Origin: Arabidopsis thaliana
Taxonomy: Eukaryota > Streptophyta > Magnoliopsida > Brassicales > Brassicaceae
Length of the DNA: 64,000 nucleotides
Assembly: GCF_000001735.4 (NCBI RefSeq)
Contig: NC_003074.8
Location: 18,421,261-18,485,260, forward strand
Reading direction: 5' to 3'
This document shows, piece by piece, positions 34,780 to 47,035 of the stretch. The notes beneath the pieces were generated by a model, which searched no databases, was not told the origin of the DNA, and saw only the letters and a program-made list of their open reading frames with translations. The position numbers and the translations under genes are program-made. Position 1 is the stretch's first letter; the number at the start of each line of letters is the position of its first letter.

Positions 34780-36660
34780 GGTGCTTAACCGGAAAATAAA
34801 AGAGAGGACAATTTAAAATGATCTCAAAATGTAGAGATGCGAGAGAGATTAGAAGGGGAAAAGGGAAGAATTGCATTGTTGGAGGTCCATATTTATGGAC
34901 GAGAGAATACACACATGAGGCTATTTTGGTCAGACATTAGTAGAATATTGATGGGGGTTTTTCCTAATAACTTTTTAGATTTACTTTTCTTTTTCTTTTT
35001 ATCTTTTTTTCAAATTTTCTTTTTCTAAGAATGAAAAGAGAAAGACCAAAAGATGAGGAAATGAGTCGCATCAGGAGAGGAAATTGTTGGACACGTGTCG
35101 GTGTAGGATTAGATGTAACTCAGAAGTTTAAGTTTAATATTTCAAGTATGGAGAGCCAATCCTCGTTTCCTCGTAAGAACACTTTTCAGTTTTTACGTTT
35201 TAACTTAAAGAACATTGGATAGTACGAAGACTCAAATTTAATATTGGTCTTTAGATCTTCTATGAACGTATGATTGTTGAACGTGATCTTCGATGTTTAA
35301 AGGAAATCATTTTTGTTAGTGTGTTTTTACTGTTTAGCTAGACTTTCAAATAGGAAGTAGAGACTTAGCTTGTGTATTCAACATTTTCTTTCTTCTTTGC
35401 TAAAAGTTGATAGTTTCGATCGTAATAATCCAATTAGATAATTTTATGTAATATTATTGTATGTTTTGGGATTTTGTTTTTTGATCGTGTTCTTTATTTT
35501 TGCAACATGTGCAAGTCTAAACCTCGTTACAAAAGTTGAAGAAGGAATCTTAGTTTTTTTTGGTTAAGATTCCTTTCTTTTATGGTATATGTAACTGCAA
35601 ATATAGTTAGTGAAATCTACGTTCTGAGACAGAAGATAAAGTTATGGACCAAAAAGATGAAAAAGCATCCTATAGCATTAAAAAGAAGAAGAGATATACT
35701 TAGTTTGCTGTTATATATAGTGATATGCATGCATACCACTGTATTTTAATTTTAATTTTATTTTTATTGGTCGGCATACTTTTGTATTTGAAATTAATCT
35801 GATGGATTACTATATTCTAGCTAGGTATAAGATATAAAATTGTTACAAAACCGGCAAAAGTAAAGGAACTTGGATCTATCTAATTAGGAAAGTTACACCT
35901 TGAATTTATATTGGGATATGATTTAATCGATGTTATTACGTCTTGTTTTCAAATACAGTCTTTCGAAAAGTTGTCGTATGTATTTAGAAAATTGACAGTC
36001 CTAAGATTTTCTTTATTTCCATAGAGATATTGTTGTCTTATCATCCGAATTCAAATTCGGTTGAGTGTCTATATATTAATAATAAAAGAAAAATCGTAAG
36101 TGCTACTGAGGAACTAATTTGATTCATAATTACTATTTGCTAATTATTAGTTATACCAAACCAAAAAGACTAGAGGGAGGGGAGGGAATATTCGCATGGC
36201 AGTTTTCTTAACAGCAAAGCTGTTTTAAAGAAGCCGTTCCTAAGGAATACAACAAAACAAGAAAAAGCATGGCTTAATAATCAAATTCTTTCAGCTTTAT
36301 AATGTTTTCAAGTTTGTTGGAGATCATGTTCATGTGCACGACCACTTTAACTTTGTTCAACAAATAAAAACTAATTTAAAGTTATTTGTAACCAATAGTA
36401 ATAACAACTTTCCTTAAAAAAACTGACCAATAGTCACAACATACTCATACGAAAACGAAAAAAACAATAATAATTTTTTCTGAAATAAAAAAATGTAGGT
36501 ATTAGTTTCGTGTTTTTAACGAATTAGTCAGTAAAAACTATAGTTGTAACCTGTAGAAATGATGTCTTCTCTATTTTACTACTACAATAATACATCTAAA
36601 CAAAAAAACACAAATAGACCAAAATTTGTAAATTTTGTTGTAATTTATATCAAAAATCAA

Positions 36661-36810
36661 AAAGAAAACAAATTTACTATATATTTTGCTGAAAGAAAAA
36701 GATAAGTTGTAAATTTACTATATGTTTGTAGTATATTTACTACAGTAAATCCTGTATAGTAGATTTTGTTTGCAATTTACTCGATTTTTGTTGCAAAATT
36801 TGTTTTCTTT
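36661..36810. repeat. Inverted repeat with 15-bp perfect arms
   Basis: AAAGAAAACAAATTT at 36661-36675 is mirrored as its reverse complement at 36796-36810. The interior is full of related TTTACTA and AATTTGT words, suggesting a decayed non-autonomous DNA element. Ends and target-site duplication are not resolved. Confidence 0.4.
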
Positions 36811-37280
36811 AAGAATTTTTAAATCGAATCCGTATAAATTAATGTTTACAACTAACTTCTCAATTTTTTTTTAAATATATATATATTGTTATAAATTTTA
36901 TGGTATACTATAAAACAATTCTTAATATAAAGCATGTACTAACGAAGCCGGCACTCCCGGTATTGGATATGGTGTTAAAATAAGGGTAATATTAGTAGAT
37001 AACCAAATAAACATACAAATTAAGAAACTAGCAGAGAAAAAGTTTTTTTTTACAAAATAACCATGGACCCACTTTGTCGGAAGAAATGAAATAACAAAGT
37101 TACCCTTCATTTGTTGTAAGATAAACAGTAAACGAAACACATCTGTGTAATTTTTCAAAATAGCATGTAACATTAAAATTTCACATGTTATATTTAGTTT
37201 AAAAACATGCTATTTCAAAAAACGTCATGAATTTTTAAGAAAAAACATTATTATGAATTTTTTTTACATGAACATAATCT

Positions 37281-37408
37281 TTAAAAGAAAAAATTATATG
37301 TGATTTTAATAAAAACCGTGTATTACAAAAAAATAAGAATATATTTTTAAAGAAATCACGTGTGATCTTAATAAAAAACGTGTATTACTACAAAATATCA
37401 TGATAAAA
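37281..37408. repeat. 66-bp tandem repeat, two diverged copies
   Basis: Units begin at 37281 and 37347 with TTAAA-AGAAA and share TGTGATNTTAATAAAAA then CGTGTATTAC. Neighbouring sequence up to 37610 has similar words, so further decayed copies are possible. Confidence 0.5.
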
Positions 37409-38743
37409 AGAGATATTAAACTGAATAGAATGTTTTTCCAAAAAATACCATGTGCTTTTTATAAATACTATATAATAAGAAAAAATAACAAGATAAAAAA
37501 AGGATATTATGTTATCGCATGTATTTCAAAAAAAATATATTACAAAGGATATTTACGTAATTACATGTGTTCTCCAACATATTTCCGACAAGGTACTCTG
37601 ACTCAAGGTTAGTTTGTACATTCTTTTCAAATCTATAATCATTTATTATAAATTCTCTTAAAATAATGGATATGAGATGGGTCTTAAATGATCCATATAT
37701 ATCAGTGCTGAGGGGCTAAAACGCATGGCCCATTATACTTCTAAAAAAGAAGTATGTTATTGTAAGTCAGAGACAGCAGAGGTGTGAGGGCCAATTTAGA
37801 TGATCTTAAGCTTTTTTCTTTTTTTAATCTTATTATATCACTAGAGATTATTAATCTAATCTTATTACGATGATAATCAACTACCTACAGAAAATGCGAT
37901 TATGTTCTCTCGCAAATCTTCGATAAACTTTATACCATTAATTTGTAAGAAACTGTGTTTTCTGAGACTCTAACTCCAAACTTAAATGTAAAAGTATTCA
38001 TGAATTTTTGGTTAATAATTGGACTAAAAAGACTTCTACCGATGATATTAAGTTAATAAGGATATATAAGTTTATATTTTGTAAAAAAGAAAAATTTGGT
38101 TATTAAAAAAAAGTTTAGAATTGGACAAACTAGATAACATTTCAACCGTCGTGAAATCTTTGAATCTTCGTTGTTATGTATATGTTCAGTTTAACAATGT
38201 AGTCCATATGATTTCATTTAGCTGACTTTTTTATTAGTATCACCAAAGAATTTGTTTTTCAGGTTTGTATGTAGGATACTAGTCTTGAGGTTGACATATT
38301 GTTGACATGGAAAATCTGCGTACAGCTTCTCTCTGCGGCGATGTTGTTGTTTACGTATTTTTCAGATCTCATCACACTGATTTTGTTGATAATGCTGCGG
38401 TTTTATATTCAGAAGAAGAACCTTTGCCTTCCGCTTTAAATTTGTAATCCTTCAGACTCTAGGAAACAAAACAAGGATGAGAGTTTTCTGGGATATCTTG
38501 TGTTGATCATGAACGAATAGGATGTACTCTTCCATGAAAGAAGTCTTCTTCTTCTAAACCGTCACGTTCTTCTTCTTCCTCTTCCATGGAGGAAGCTACT
38601 TAGGGTTCGAGGAGGAATTTAGATGAGCAGGACTTGTGGCTCGAATAGAGTTTGATGTGGATGATTGAATTGCTCACTTATTATATTATCTTGCCCTAAC
38701 TTGTACTCTTCTAAATTGGTGACTATTGGGACTAAGATATATG

Positions 38744-39407
38744 TCAATCTTCTATTTCCTAGATTTACTTAGATACGATCTTATCTTGTATAAGAAACTA
38801 TAAATACTTCTCCCTTCTATTGAATACAACTAGACATTACAACCTATATTTCATGGTATCAGTGAGCAATCGATGAAATCACCACCTATGTTCTCGTTCA
38901 GCCTATATTGTTTACTTAAGTGGCTCTCCTATCTCTTGGAAAACAAAGAAACAAGACACAGTTTCAAGCTCATCCACAGAAACCAAGTATCGAGCAATGG
39001 CTTATACACTTAAAGAACTCAAATGGATAAAGCCACTTCTAAAGACATTGGGGTTTGATCATCAACACCCAATTGAGTTACATTGTGACAGTCATGCCAC
39101 ACTCCATATTGATGCTAATCCGGTCTTTCATGAGAGAATTAAACACATCGGTTCAAGTCAGATTGTCATAAAGTATGCAACGCTGTGGAAGACAAACTGA
39201 TATAACTACAACACATTTCTACAAAGGACCAAGTCACAAATCTTTTCACCAAAGCCTTTCCAAGACCGACGTTCAAACGACTCTTATATCTCAATCTTCT
39301 ATTTCCTAGATTTACTGAAATACGATCTTATCTCATATAGGAAACTACTTGTGTATAAATACTTCTTTCTTCTATTTAAGACAACAAGCCATTACAACCT
39401 ATTTTCA
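38744..39407 (+). mobile_element. Copia-type LTR retrotransposon fossil, heavily deleted
   Basis: Two related stretches of about 110 bp (38744-38853 and 39291-39407) look like the inner or right parts of the two LTRs. Directly after the first lies TGGTATCAGTGAGC, like the initiator-Met tRNA primer site used by copia elements. Between them, 38890 to about 39290, lies sequence that translates to part of the copia RNase H and polyprotein end (ELKWIKPLLKTLG, IELHCDSHATLHI). Most of the internal region is absent, so it is broken and incapable of moving by itself. The LTR copies differ at many positions, so it is old. Confidence 0.8.
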
Positions 39408-39427
39408 GTGACCATGCAAGGCAAATC

Positions 39428-39450
39428 ATATATATATATATATATATATA
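39428..39450. repeat. Short AT microsatellite
   Basis: About 23 bases of alternating A and T right after the copia fossil. Confidence 0.9.
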
Positions 39451-39873
39451 CAAAAAAATCCAAAACCCTTTGCCTAAATTTTTTCAAATAAGAAATGGCA
39501 GAGGATAAAAATTCTTATTATTAAATGAATAGATTTGATTGCTTGGTTATTCTCCCTAATTTTCGATTTAGAGCAGTAATTGGAGATTTCCGTTGCAGAT
39601 TAACAGTGAGCAGATCCATCTTAATTTTCACAAACAATTTTTCAATAATCAATCACGACACACTAATAAATAAAGATCCAAATATTTAGCATTACAATAT
39701 AATTATAACAGCAATAAATAAAGGTCTAGCTGCATTAACATAGGTAGCATTCGAACTTAATAACACGAACAAGTAAATTAGGTTTAAGGATATTTAGCAT
39801 TCAACTTAACTTTTCATATATGAACGTTAGATTATATGCATCATCCTCGTCGTCGGCATCATCATCACCTTTG

Positions 39874-40529
39874 TCACTCGTCCTCATCGGGTTCAGTAGT
39901 CTCGTAAGAAGCAGGTCCCAACTGGATACCATGATGATTTATAGCACGCCTCAACTTCTCGAGTTCTTTCTCCCTATCAGGCGAAAGCGGAAAAGGCTTC
40001 ACAAAATCGCAAAGAGCATTATAGTAATCATCTACCTCCTTTTTTAGTAGATCTAGGGTAAAACTTTGCAGTTCGTCAAATGTTAATTCTCCAAGTGTAG
40101 AAGGTTGTAGGGAGAATCCTTTAGAATCACCAACTTCCTTCCACCTTTTATCAATCTTATAAAAGCACTCATAAATACTTTCAACATATTCTAGAAGATC
40201 AGCACAGGAACGACCAAGTCCTTCCTACAAAACAAAGGTTTAATATATCAATATGATCTAATGATAATTACAGAATCTCCAAGAGTTTAATATATATATT
40301 TAATCACCGTGTCCTTGACGTATTCTATTGCATTCCAAATACTTTCTTCAAACTTTTCAAGAGACATCTCTAGAGTTAATGGGTTTAGTTGATGACCAGG
40401 CTCCAGATCGGCGACAAACTCACCATCGGACTCGGACTCCTCCTCCTCTTCTTCTTCTACTTCCACTGGCTCCGATATGGAGTAGAAGTAATAAGGACGA
40501 GGATCTTCGCGGTCTTCGATTTTACACAT
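39874..40529 (-). CDS. Unrecognised acidic protein, two exons
   Basis: Exon 1 (40529-40308, 74 codons) ends at a clean GTGATT donor; exon 2 (40224-39874) starts after a TAG acceptor. Joined they give 190 residues in one frame, which supports a real gene. Residues 20-45 hold an acidic run (EVEEEEEEESESDGEF). The rest looks helical and charged, with two regions, LEMSLEKFEESIWNAIEYVK and LLEYVESIYECFYKIDKRWK, followed by DLLKKEVDDYYNALCDFVKP. It ends in an acidic tail after ETTEPDEDE. I do not recognise the family and propose no function. No signal peptide or membrane segment is seen. Confidence 0.7.
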
Positions 40530-40798
40530 TAGCGGACTTCAGGTATCAAGTACGAACACGACAGGATCGAGATAGAGAAAGAGAGATTGAAGTACGAGAA
40601 AAGACAGGATAAGATCAGAGACAATAGACAAATGGACAGCTTCTTTTTAGGGCACTAGGGATTTCCGTGACAGTAAATTACGAAAATACCCTCATTGAAG
40701 ATTTTTTTGTTGAGCCCAGGTTTTTTTTTGTTGTTGATCCCAGGTTCTTGAGAAACAATTAAACAAATATCGAACGGTAACTTAACCAATGAGCTCAC

Positions 40799-41009
40799 CG
40801 AGATTTTGATAAGCAGATATTTATCGTCTACGAATAGCGTGAAGGGTTTCAAATGCAGAGAATCTTCTTCGTCTTTGTCTTCACTCTCCGAATCTGACGA
40901 CATTACTCCAACTGAACCGGAATTGGTCTCGGAGTCTTAAATCTTCGAGGCCTTCACCTATATCGTCATCATCGTCGTTGTCAGCTCCGTATAATTTTTC
41001 GCGATTCAT
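40799..41009 (-). pseudogene. Truncated or misannotated small acidic gene
   Basis: Two overlapping minus-strand frames lie here. One begins at 41009 (42 residues, MNREKLYGADNDDDDD..., stop at 40881). The other begins at 40903 (35 codons, MSSDSESEDKDEEDSLHLKP..., ending at a perfect GTGAGC donor at 40798). The first would act as an overlapping upstream frame for the second, or the two are one ancestral reading frame split by a shift. No matching downstream exon is found before the start of the gene at 40529, so the second is probably a 5' remnant. A TGGGCTTTAAGCCCA promoter-like palindrome lies upstream at 41192. Confidence 0.4.
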
Positions 41010-41191
41010 CGCCTTACAGAGAGAAACAAACGTCTGTAGACGAGAAAATTGTATCGAAGAAAATAGAAGAAGAGCATGATTGCATTTGCATGCATGAACA
41101 AAAAAGGGTTCGTTAAGTTAACAATGGTGGGATCAGAAACAAACGGGTCGAATTAGCTTGGATCGGGTTGGACTATTCTTTATACTAGTAG

Positions 41192-41206
41192 TGGGCTTTA
41201 AGCCCA
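41192..41206. promoter_or_regulatory. Palindromic site II element TGGGCTTTAAGCCCA
   Basis: Two opposed TGGGC cores with 7-bp arms around a central T, about 180 bp before the acidic small-gene frame at 41009. It marks a likely promoter even though the downstream gene looks damaged. Confidence 0.45.
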
Positions 41207-41529
41207 TATGTTCGACATTTGAAAATAAAGTTTACCAATAACAGTAACCGGATTATTAACCTGTTGGTTTGACCACAAAAATTTCGGTTTTTATTCGGTT
41301 AATGCTGACGGTTCACAAAAATAAACACCTCTTATTTTTTTATTTTTTTTTGAATAAACACTTTTTTTTTTTTTTTTTTGAAGAAACTTAGTCATCATTA
41401 AAATGTGAACGTCTTACTACTTGTACCATATTATAATTCGAGTGTTCACATGCAAACCGGAATTTTCAGAATGGCCATATGGTTCCAAATTTATTATATT
41501 CGCAAGTGTTATAACATGAAAAAAAAAAT

Positions 41530-41819
41530 TTAGATGTAATGGCAATGGTCTAGCCAAAATAGTAAAAACAAAATTAAAAAACTTCTGTATTTAAATACTG
41601 TTTTAAAAATAAAAAATTAGATGTAATGGCAATGGTCTAGAATAAAACCGTATTAAAAAACTAGTTTGGAGTAAAGAAAATACGGTTTTATTCTCTGACA
41701 AAACATATATTCTCTTTATTGTTATTGAATCCACTCTAATTTTTTTGGTTAGAATTTAAATTGAAAAGTATGGACCAAAACTCATACTTCTTTTTTCACA
41801 ACATAAATTCTAACCAAAA
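41530..41819. repeat. Direct repeat plus two foldbacks, MITE-like cluster
   Basis: A 24-bp word (TTAGATGTAATGGCAATGG and CTCTAG-like end TCTAG) occurs identically at 41530-41553 and 41617-41640. A 14-bp perfect inverted repeat (AGAATAAAACCGTA at 41639-41652 and its complement at 41681-41694) follows. A 16-bp one (TTTTGGTTAGAATTTA at 41743-41758, complement at 41804-41819) comes next and encloses a 7-bp hairpin (41766-41772 with 41783-41789). Probably remnants of small non-autonomous DNA transposons. Confidence 0.6.
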
Positions 41820-44489
41820 TATTTTTTCTATATGAGTATGGACCTAAATTTCTTTCTTTTTGCTGTATCTTTACATTCCAAGGTTCGCTAATGTGTTAGC
41901 AGATTTTTAGGCTAAAAATGTCTTATTGTTTGTAATGCTACCTCCTATAATGAAGTTCAATTCTTTCAGTAAGGGAAGTAATAATAAAAGATGAACTGAA
42001 AAAAAAGCACTCAAGAAAGTCCAAATTGTTTTGGATTTGGTCATAAATCTCATGGTGACATTTATGAATTATCTATAAAAATTCTATATCAATAAAAGTT
42101 GACAAAAGAAATTATATATATGTATCAATCAATTTTCGATTTGAGATAAGCATAATTTTATTCATTTTTCATGTGGTTTTAATTGTTCTCACGTATATGT
42201 TTGACCATTGAAATCAATCAGTTATTACTGTTTGGCGCGACCTTAACTAGTTAGTCATCGAAATCAATCTAGAAGACTAAAACGGAAATGAGATAATTAT
42301 TAACGTCAAGAACTTTCTATTCTTACTAAATTCAACGTACCATATCTAGAATAATGGATTTTATCTTCACTAATCTACAATTAAATATTTGTTTTTTGTT
42401 AAATGACATAAAGATAGGCCGGAGCTTCTACTTCTAGCATATTAAACTAGCCACGACATGGAGTTATATAAAATTTGAAAATTAAGTAAGAAAATATCAA
42501 GTTGCTCAAAAAAAAAAAAGGGGTAAGAAAATATCAAAAGAGCTATTAAGAATTTGGTAAGAAAAAATCTTAGGTATCTGAAAACATGGCAAGAAAAAAG
42601 GAAAAGGAGAATTATTCATGTCCGAAGAAGAATATATGTTTATGTTGTTGGATAAAAAGAAAGATGATCACGAATATTTTGGAGTTGGGATCTTGACCGA
42701 AGAATGTTGGGTTACTTAATAAATCAGCAATTAAAAATGCTTCTTCTTTAAACTTTCGGTTTCTGAAGATGAGTACTTCATTATCTATATGTATTAAGAT
42801 AACGATAACGCTTATCAACATTCAAGGGTTTATCTATCATTTTCCAGACCTACCAAAAAAGACCTTTCATAATAATTTCATAAAGCCAATGAAAACAAGA
42901 TTAATTTTTAAAAAAAAACAATTGAGTGATCGAATCTCGTAGACAAAAAATTATTTTACTTATTTTTTGAAATTTATTTACATGACATTAGGTTAAATGG
43001 TTAAAGAGGAAAGTTTTGTTTCAGTTTCACCATGACATGTCAGAAATTTATAATTTATGTTTCCACATAATCAGCAAATGATTTAAATTCACTATCCATA
43101 ACTCTTTTTTAAAAGTAACTCTTATATTAATCGTACGAACTTCGAAGCAGGCTGGATACACGATTACCGACTCAGTTAACTGTCTCTTATGCATATGATC
43201 ATGTAATCTCTTATGCATATATGTAAAAAGCTTACGACACGTGTGACGTATTTTACAAATGTGAATGGAATTAAATATTCATCATGTGTTTGAAAAGTGT
43301 AAGAAGACTTTACTAACCTCTTTTCCCTATTCTTTTGACCAGATTTTTGCATAATATATATGCCTTATTATCCCATGCGTGTTTTATGAGTTTTTTTTTT
43401 CTTTTTCTGAAAGATTGTCCAGAGTATTTTATTTATTCCTTTTCATTTATTTTGTGATCTTATTATGTTAGCCATTTTTGTTGATTGTCACCCAAAAAAA
43501 GAAGCTAATATATGGTCGTAACTCGTAATGCATATGTTCGTTTATTCATTTATTTTTCGATAGATCGGTGGTACCTTACTACTCTAGATTGTGGAAATAA
43601 ACAAAATAAGCAATTCAACTATGACGTGGGATGAGGTTTTCTATCTTCGACGACATTCTAGAATACCTTACAAAACTACACCATTCAACTGTTTTTGATA
43701 AAATATTTGGTTTAGTTTCACAGGTATACTTTCCATTCATATGCACGTGAAGAGGATCATTAGGTGAACCTTTTCCGCTCTTGCATATATGCCCACCACC
43801 AAACCAAGTTTATTTAACCCTCGACGAAATGTTTTTTTCTTTAATCATTACACACACATTTATATTATTGAGATATATGACTTGACTATGATTTTTTCAC
43901 ATTATATTATATATCTTTGGTTGGCTATAAATCTACTCATATTACATGCAAAACATGGCGCACAAATAAAACTTTCTTCGCACTAAAACATACGATAAGC
44001 ATAAATGTTCGAATAGCCCACTCATTGTTTAATTTGAAACATTTTCGAAATTAAATCAAAATGTGTATCGTCTTGTTCTCATCCAACGGTCACCTTTTTT
44101 CCGTGGTCACATGATATTTTGCTTTTTTGAGCAATCATTCACACACAGCAACAACATCAAATAATTTAGTAGGGCCGTAAAATTATAATCTAACACGGCA
44201 TGAATAAAGAGCATCTTCTTATATAATTATTACTAACTAACATAAAACTATAATTCAATAATTAAAATTTGAGCGATATATATGACTCGTTTTATGACGC
44301 CATAAAGGTAGTTAACTTTACCCTTTATAAGTTTCTATGGTTCACATTTGGCAGCATCTCGCTATTTGTCAACTCGTGTATCACTATAAATTCACCTAAC
44401 TGGCTTCATCTGCTATTCATCCTCACATCTTATAATTCTCTATCTCTCTTCTCAGGCTCCCATTATCTTTCTCTATTTTGCAAATCAGT

Positions 44490-44994
44490 ATGGGTAAGTT
44501 CACAACCATTTTCATCATGGCTCTCCTTCTTTGCTCTACGCTAACCTACGCAGCAAGGCTGACTCCGACGACAACCACCGCTTTGTCCAGAGAAAACTCC
44601 GTCAAGGTTCGTTAACTTCTTTGTCTTTTTCAGTATAGTACTAGTCGAAACATATCTGCAATTGCAAAACAAAGAATTAATCTATCGCAGTATATGTCAA
44701 AGTTTCTATATATAGTACAAAACAAAAAACCAAAAAGAGTTTGCATGCATGCTCCTTAAGATTTGTTTCGTGTAATAGATTATATAATATCACACGATTT
44801 GTTTATTTGTTACCGCGGTAGTTTAGAAATTAACACCGACGTTCATATGTTGTTGTATATATTATGTATAGGAAATTGAAGGAGACAAGGTTGAAGAAGA
44901 AAGCTGCAACGGAATTGGAGAAGAAGAATGTTTGATAAGACGAAGCCTTGTTCTTCACACCGATTACATTTATACTCAGAATCACAAGCCCTAA
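44490..44994 (+). CDS. PSK4: Phytosulfokine precursor PSK4
   Basis: Exons 44490-44606 and 44872-44994 encode a 79-residue prepropeptide. It has a signal peptide (about residues 1-21, ending at a TYAA site), an acidic middle with a Cys pair ([11 protein letters not shown]), and near the C-terminus [17 protein letters not shown] is the phytosulfokine pentapeptide; both Tyr are sulfated by TPST and the peptide is cut out by subtilases. The secreted hormone is sensed by PSKR receptors and promotes cell growth. The gene is too short for simple open-frame calling because an intron splits it. It corresponds to AT3G49780. Confidence 0.95.
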
Positions 44995-47035
44995 GTTTCT
45001 GTATTAGAGCAATTAATTAACTAATTACATTATCAAACCTATCACTGTAGTACTTTCTGTTTTCTGTTCGTCTTTTTGTTTTGTTTTGTTTATGTTATGG
45101 CTATTTTAAAGTTTCATTGTTATTTTGAAAGTTCTTACACCATCCTTATTGATAGTCTCTTAAAACAACTATTATGTTAAGAGATATATCTTATAACTAA
45201 CAAAAATATCTTAAAGTCTTTTAAATAAGAGTTTTTTGTTAATTATAAGACATGTATCTCAACATAAGACTTGGCCTAAGAGATAATCATTTATAAAGAT
45301 GGTCTTATTATTCTCACTCGTTTGTATTATTATTATGGATTCTAATATAGCTAAAAGTATTTTATTTGTAAGCTAAGGTTTATATTAACTATTAAGTCAC
45401 AACAAATATTTGATTCTGTCCAACTTTCGAGTTTGGTTGTAACCACCAGCTGTATTTTTGTCTTAGAATTAGACGCGTTGACTGAGGAAAAAAACTAGTT
45501 GACTTTTCTTGTGAAGACTTACTTTTCTAACACCTCTATCAGGCAGGGGCCTTTGACTGGGCCACTTGATTGTATGATACGTTAATTATGGGCTAAGGCC
45601 CTCAAACACACAAAAATATCAAACTGTAATTAGAGTTTTTATTAGGTGATTTGAATGGCGACTTGGTTGATATTAAAAAAATATTGTTGCATCAGTCTGG
45701 AAGATTTTAAAGGAATTTGTTTGTGAGCTTTGCATATCTCTTTGTTTTCTCACCCCAAATAAATCACTCGTATTTTTTGTATAATTGAGAGGGTCTCTTA
45801 TTTTTTTCACCCAAGTGTGTTTAACTCATCCAGTTAAAGAGGTGTTGTTAGTTATGACTACAAAGGTTTTGGCAACTACTTAGTTATAGATGCTAGTGAA
45901 CAACAAAGTAGAAGAGGAAGAGAAGAAATATTGAAGATTAGCTCACTTTGGGAATATTAGCCAGGATCTCCACGACCACTTACTCGACTTCGATTACCGC
46001 GACCTCCAACAATAGTCCACTGCAACTTCTTAGAACTTTTGAGATGGTTTTACCGGCCTTTTCAGAGGATCTTTTGTGTATGCGAATATTATGAGTCCGG
46101 AACATATACCATTTTGCTCAATTGCGTAATCTTGTTTGTTTCCTAACTCTCTAAATTAATCATCAATAAGAGGCAATAATAAGGAAAGGGGTGTTGTTAA
46201 AATGCTATAGGAAGCACGTTCGAGTTCTATACGTGTCTATTTGAGAAGAGATGATTTATGTATATGGATCCGCCACAAATATTTGCAAATGCTGGTCTCG
46301 GAGTCTCGGACTTAGAAAACCTATGAACCAACAATCACGAACTTCCTAAGTATAGATAAAATAAGTATATGGAACCAAACCCATTATATTATTTGGAAGC
46401 CTTGGTCCATCTGAAACAATCAAACAAAGCACAGCTTGTAGACTTATGTACTAATGATATAATCTCTGTTATGGAAAAATCTTGAATGACATAATTGTCA
46501 TTGTGTTGAGATTAAGCAGAATTTGAGCTATATAATCTGCCTTTAACATTGCTTTTTGCTGAATGTCGTGGTATAGTTACACACTAAACGTTGCAAATTT
46601 ATGAAAAAAATATATCAAAGTATAAGCTGAAGTTAGGTGATCAGACCAAATCAGGATGAGAAAGTTGTTGTTATCAGCCTGTGTTTTCAGGATAACAAGA
46701 AACTTCTTTGTTACTTATTGACTCTTTCTCATAAAAGAAACATGTAGACCTTGTCCCATCCACGTCACCACATTTACTCAGCAACTATATCCATACCATA
46801 TATTATCCACAAAAGTGTAACAAATAATGTCCCACACTTATCATTATCCAAATATCCAAATCCAAAAAAAACATTCAAACCAACCCATTTCTTTCTATCC
46901 AAAAAAGTCAAAAACAATCATCTCCTCAAATAAAATAAAAAAAAAAAACAATTTTACATCAAATTTGATTGATGAATCCAAGAATTAAACCAAACACAAA
47001 AGTGTTTCTTGTCTTTTAGCCTGAAAATCCGAAAA
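44995..47035. other. Intergenic region 3' of PSK4
   Basis: Convergent genes flank it. It contains one well-defined MITE (45138-45304). No gene is supported in the rest, including the frame at 46751-46933, which has no domain. Confidence 0.55.
45138..45304. mobile_element. MITE, Tourist/Harbinger-like, 167 bp
   Basis: Long imperfect terminal inverted repeats make up most of the element. The left end CACCATCCTTATTGATA matches the complement of the right end GACCATCTTTATAAATG. Inward, TTATGTTAAGAGATATATCT pairs with the complement of a similar stretch at about 45246-45275. TTA flanks both ends (45135-45137 and 45305-45307), the target-site duplication used by PIF/Harbinger elements. It encodes nothing and would depend on a transposase elsewhere. 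It lies about 145 bp after the PSK4 stop codon, in or next to that gene's 3' untranslated region. Confidence 0.75.

Larger units (their letters stand above)
34780..39873. other. Repeat-rich intergenic region
   Basis: No intact gene is supported. It contains the bZIP5 promoter (34780 onward), an inverted repeat at 36661-36810, a 66-bp tandem repeat at 37281-37408 and a copia fossil at 38744-39407. A 46-codon frame at 38307-38447 starts with ATG, but its product is not recognised. Confidence 0.55.
41010..44489. other. Intergenic region with foldback repeats, upstream of PSK4
   Basis: No gene is supported. It contains a site II palindrome at 41192, a direct repeat and two hairpins at 41530-41819, and near 44425-44450 what should be the PSK4 core promoter. 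The rest is AT-rich with short frames lacking domains. Confidence 0.55.

Noticed and set aside
34709-34912. Overlapping upstream frame before bZIP5
   Set aside because: The frame opens with GTG, not ATG, and most of it may be upstream of the start site. The nearest ATG gives only seven codons.
38307-38447. 46-codon frame starting MENLRTASLCGDVVV
   Set aside because: No homologue recognised, no promoter or splice context, and it lies in repeat-rich DNA.
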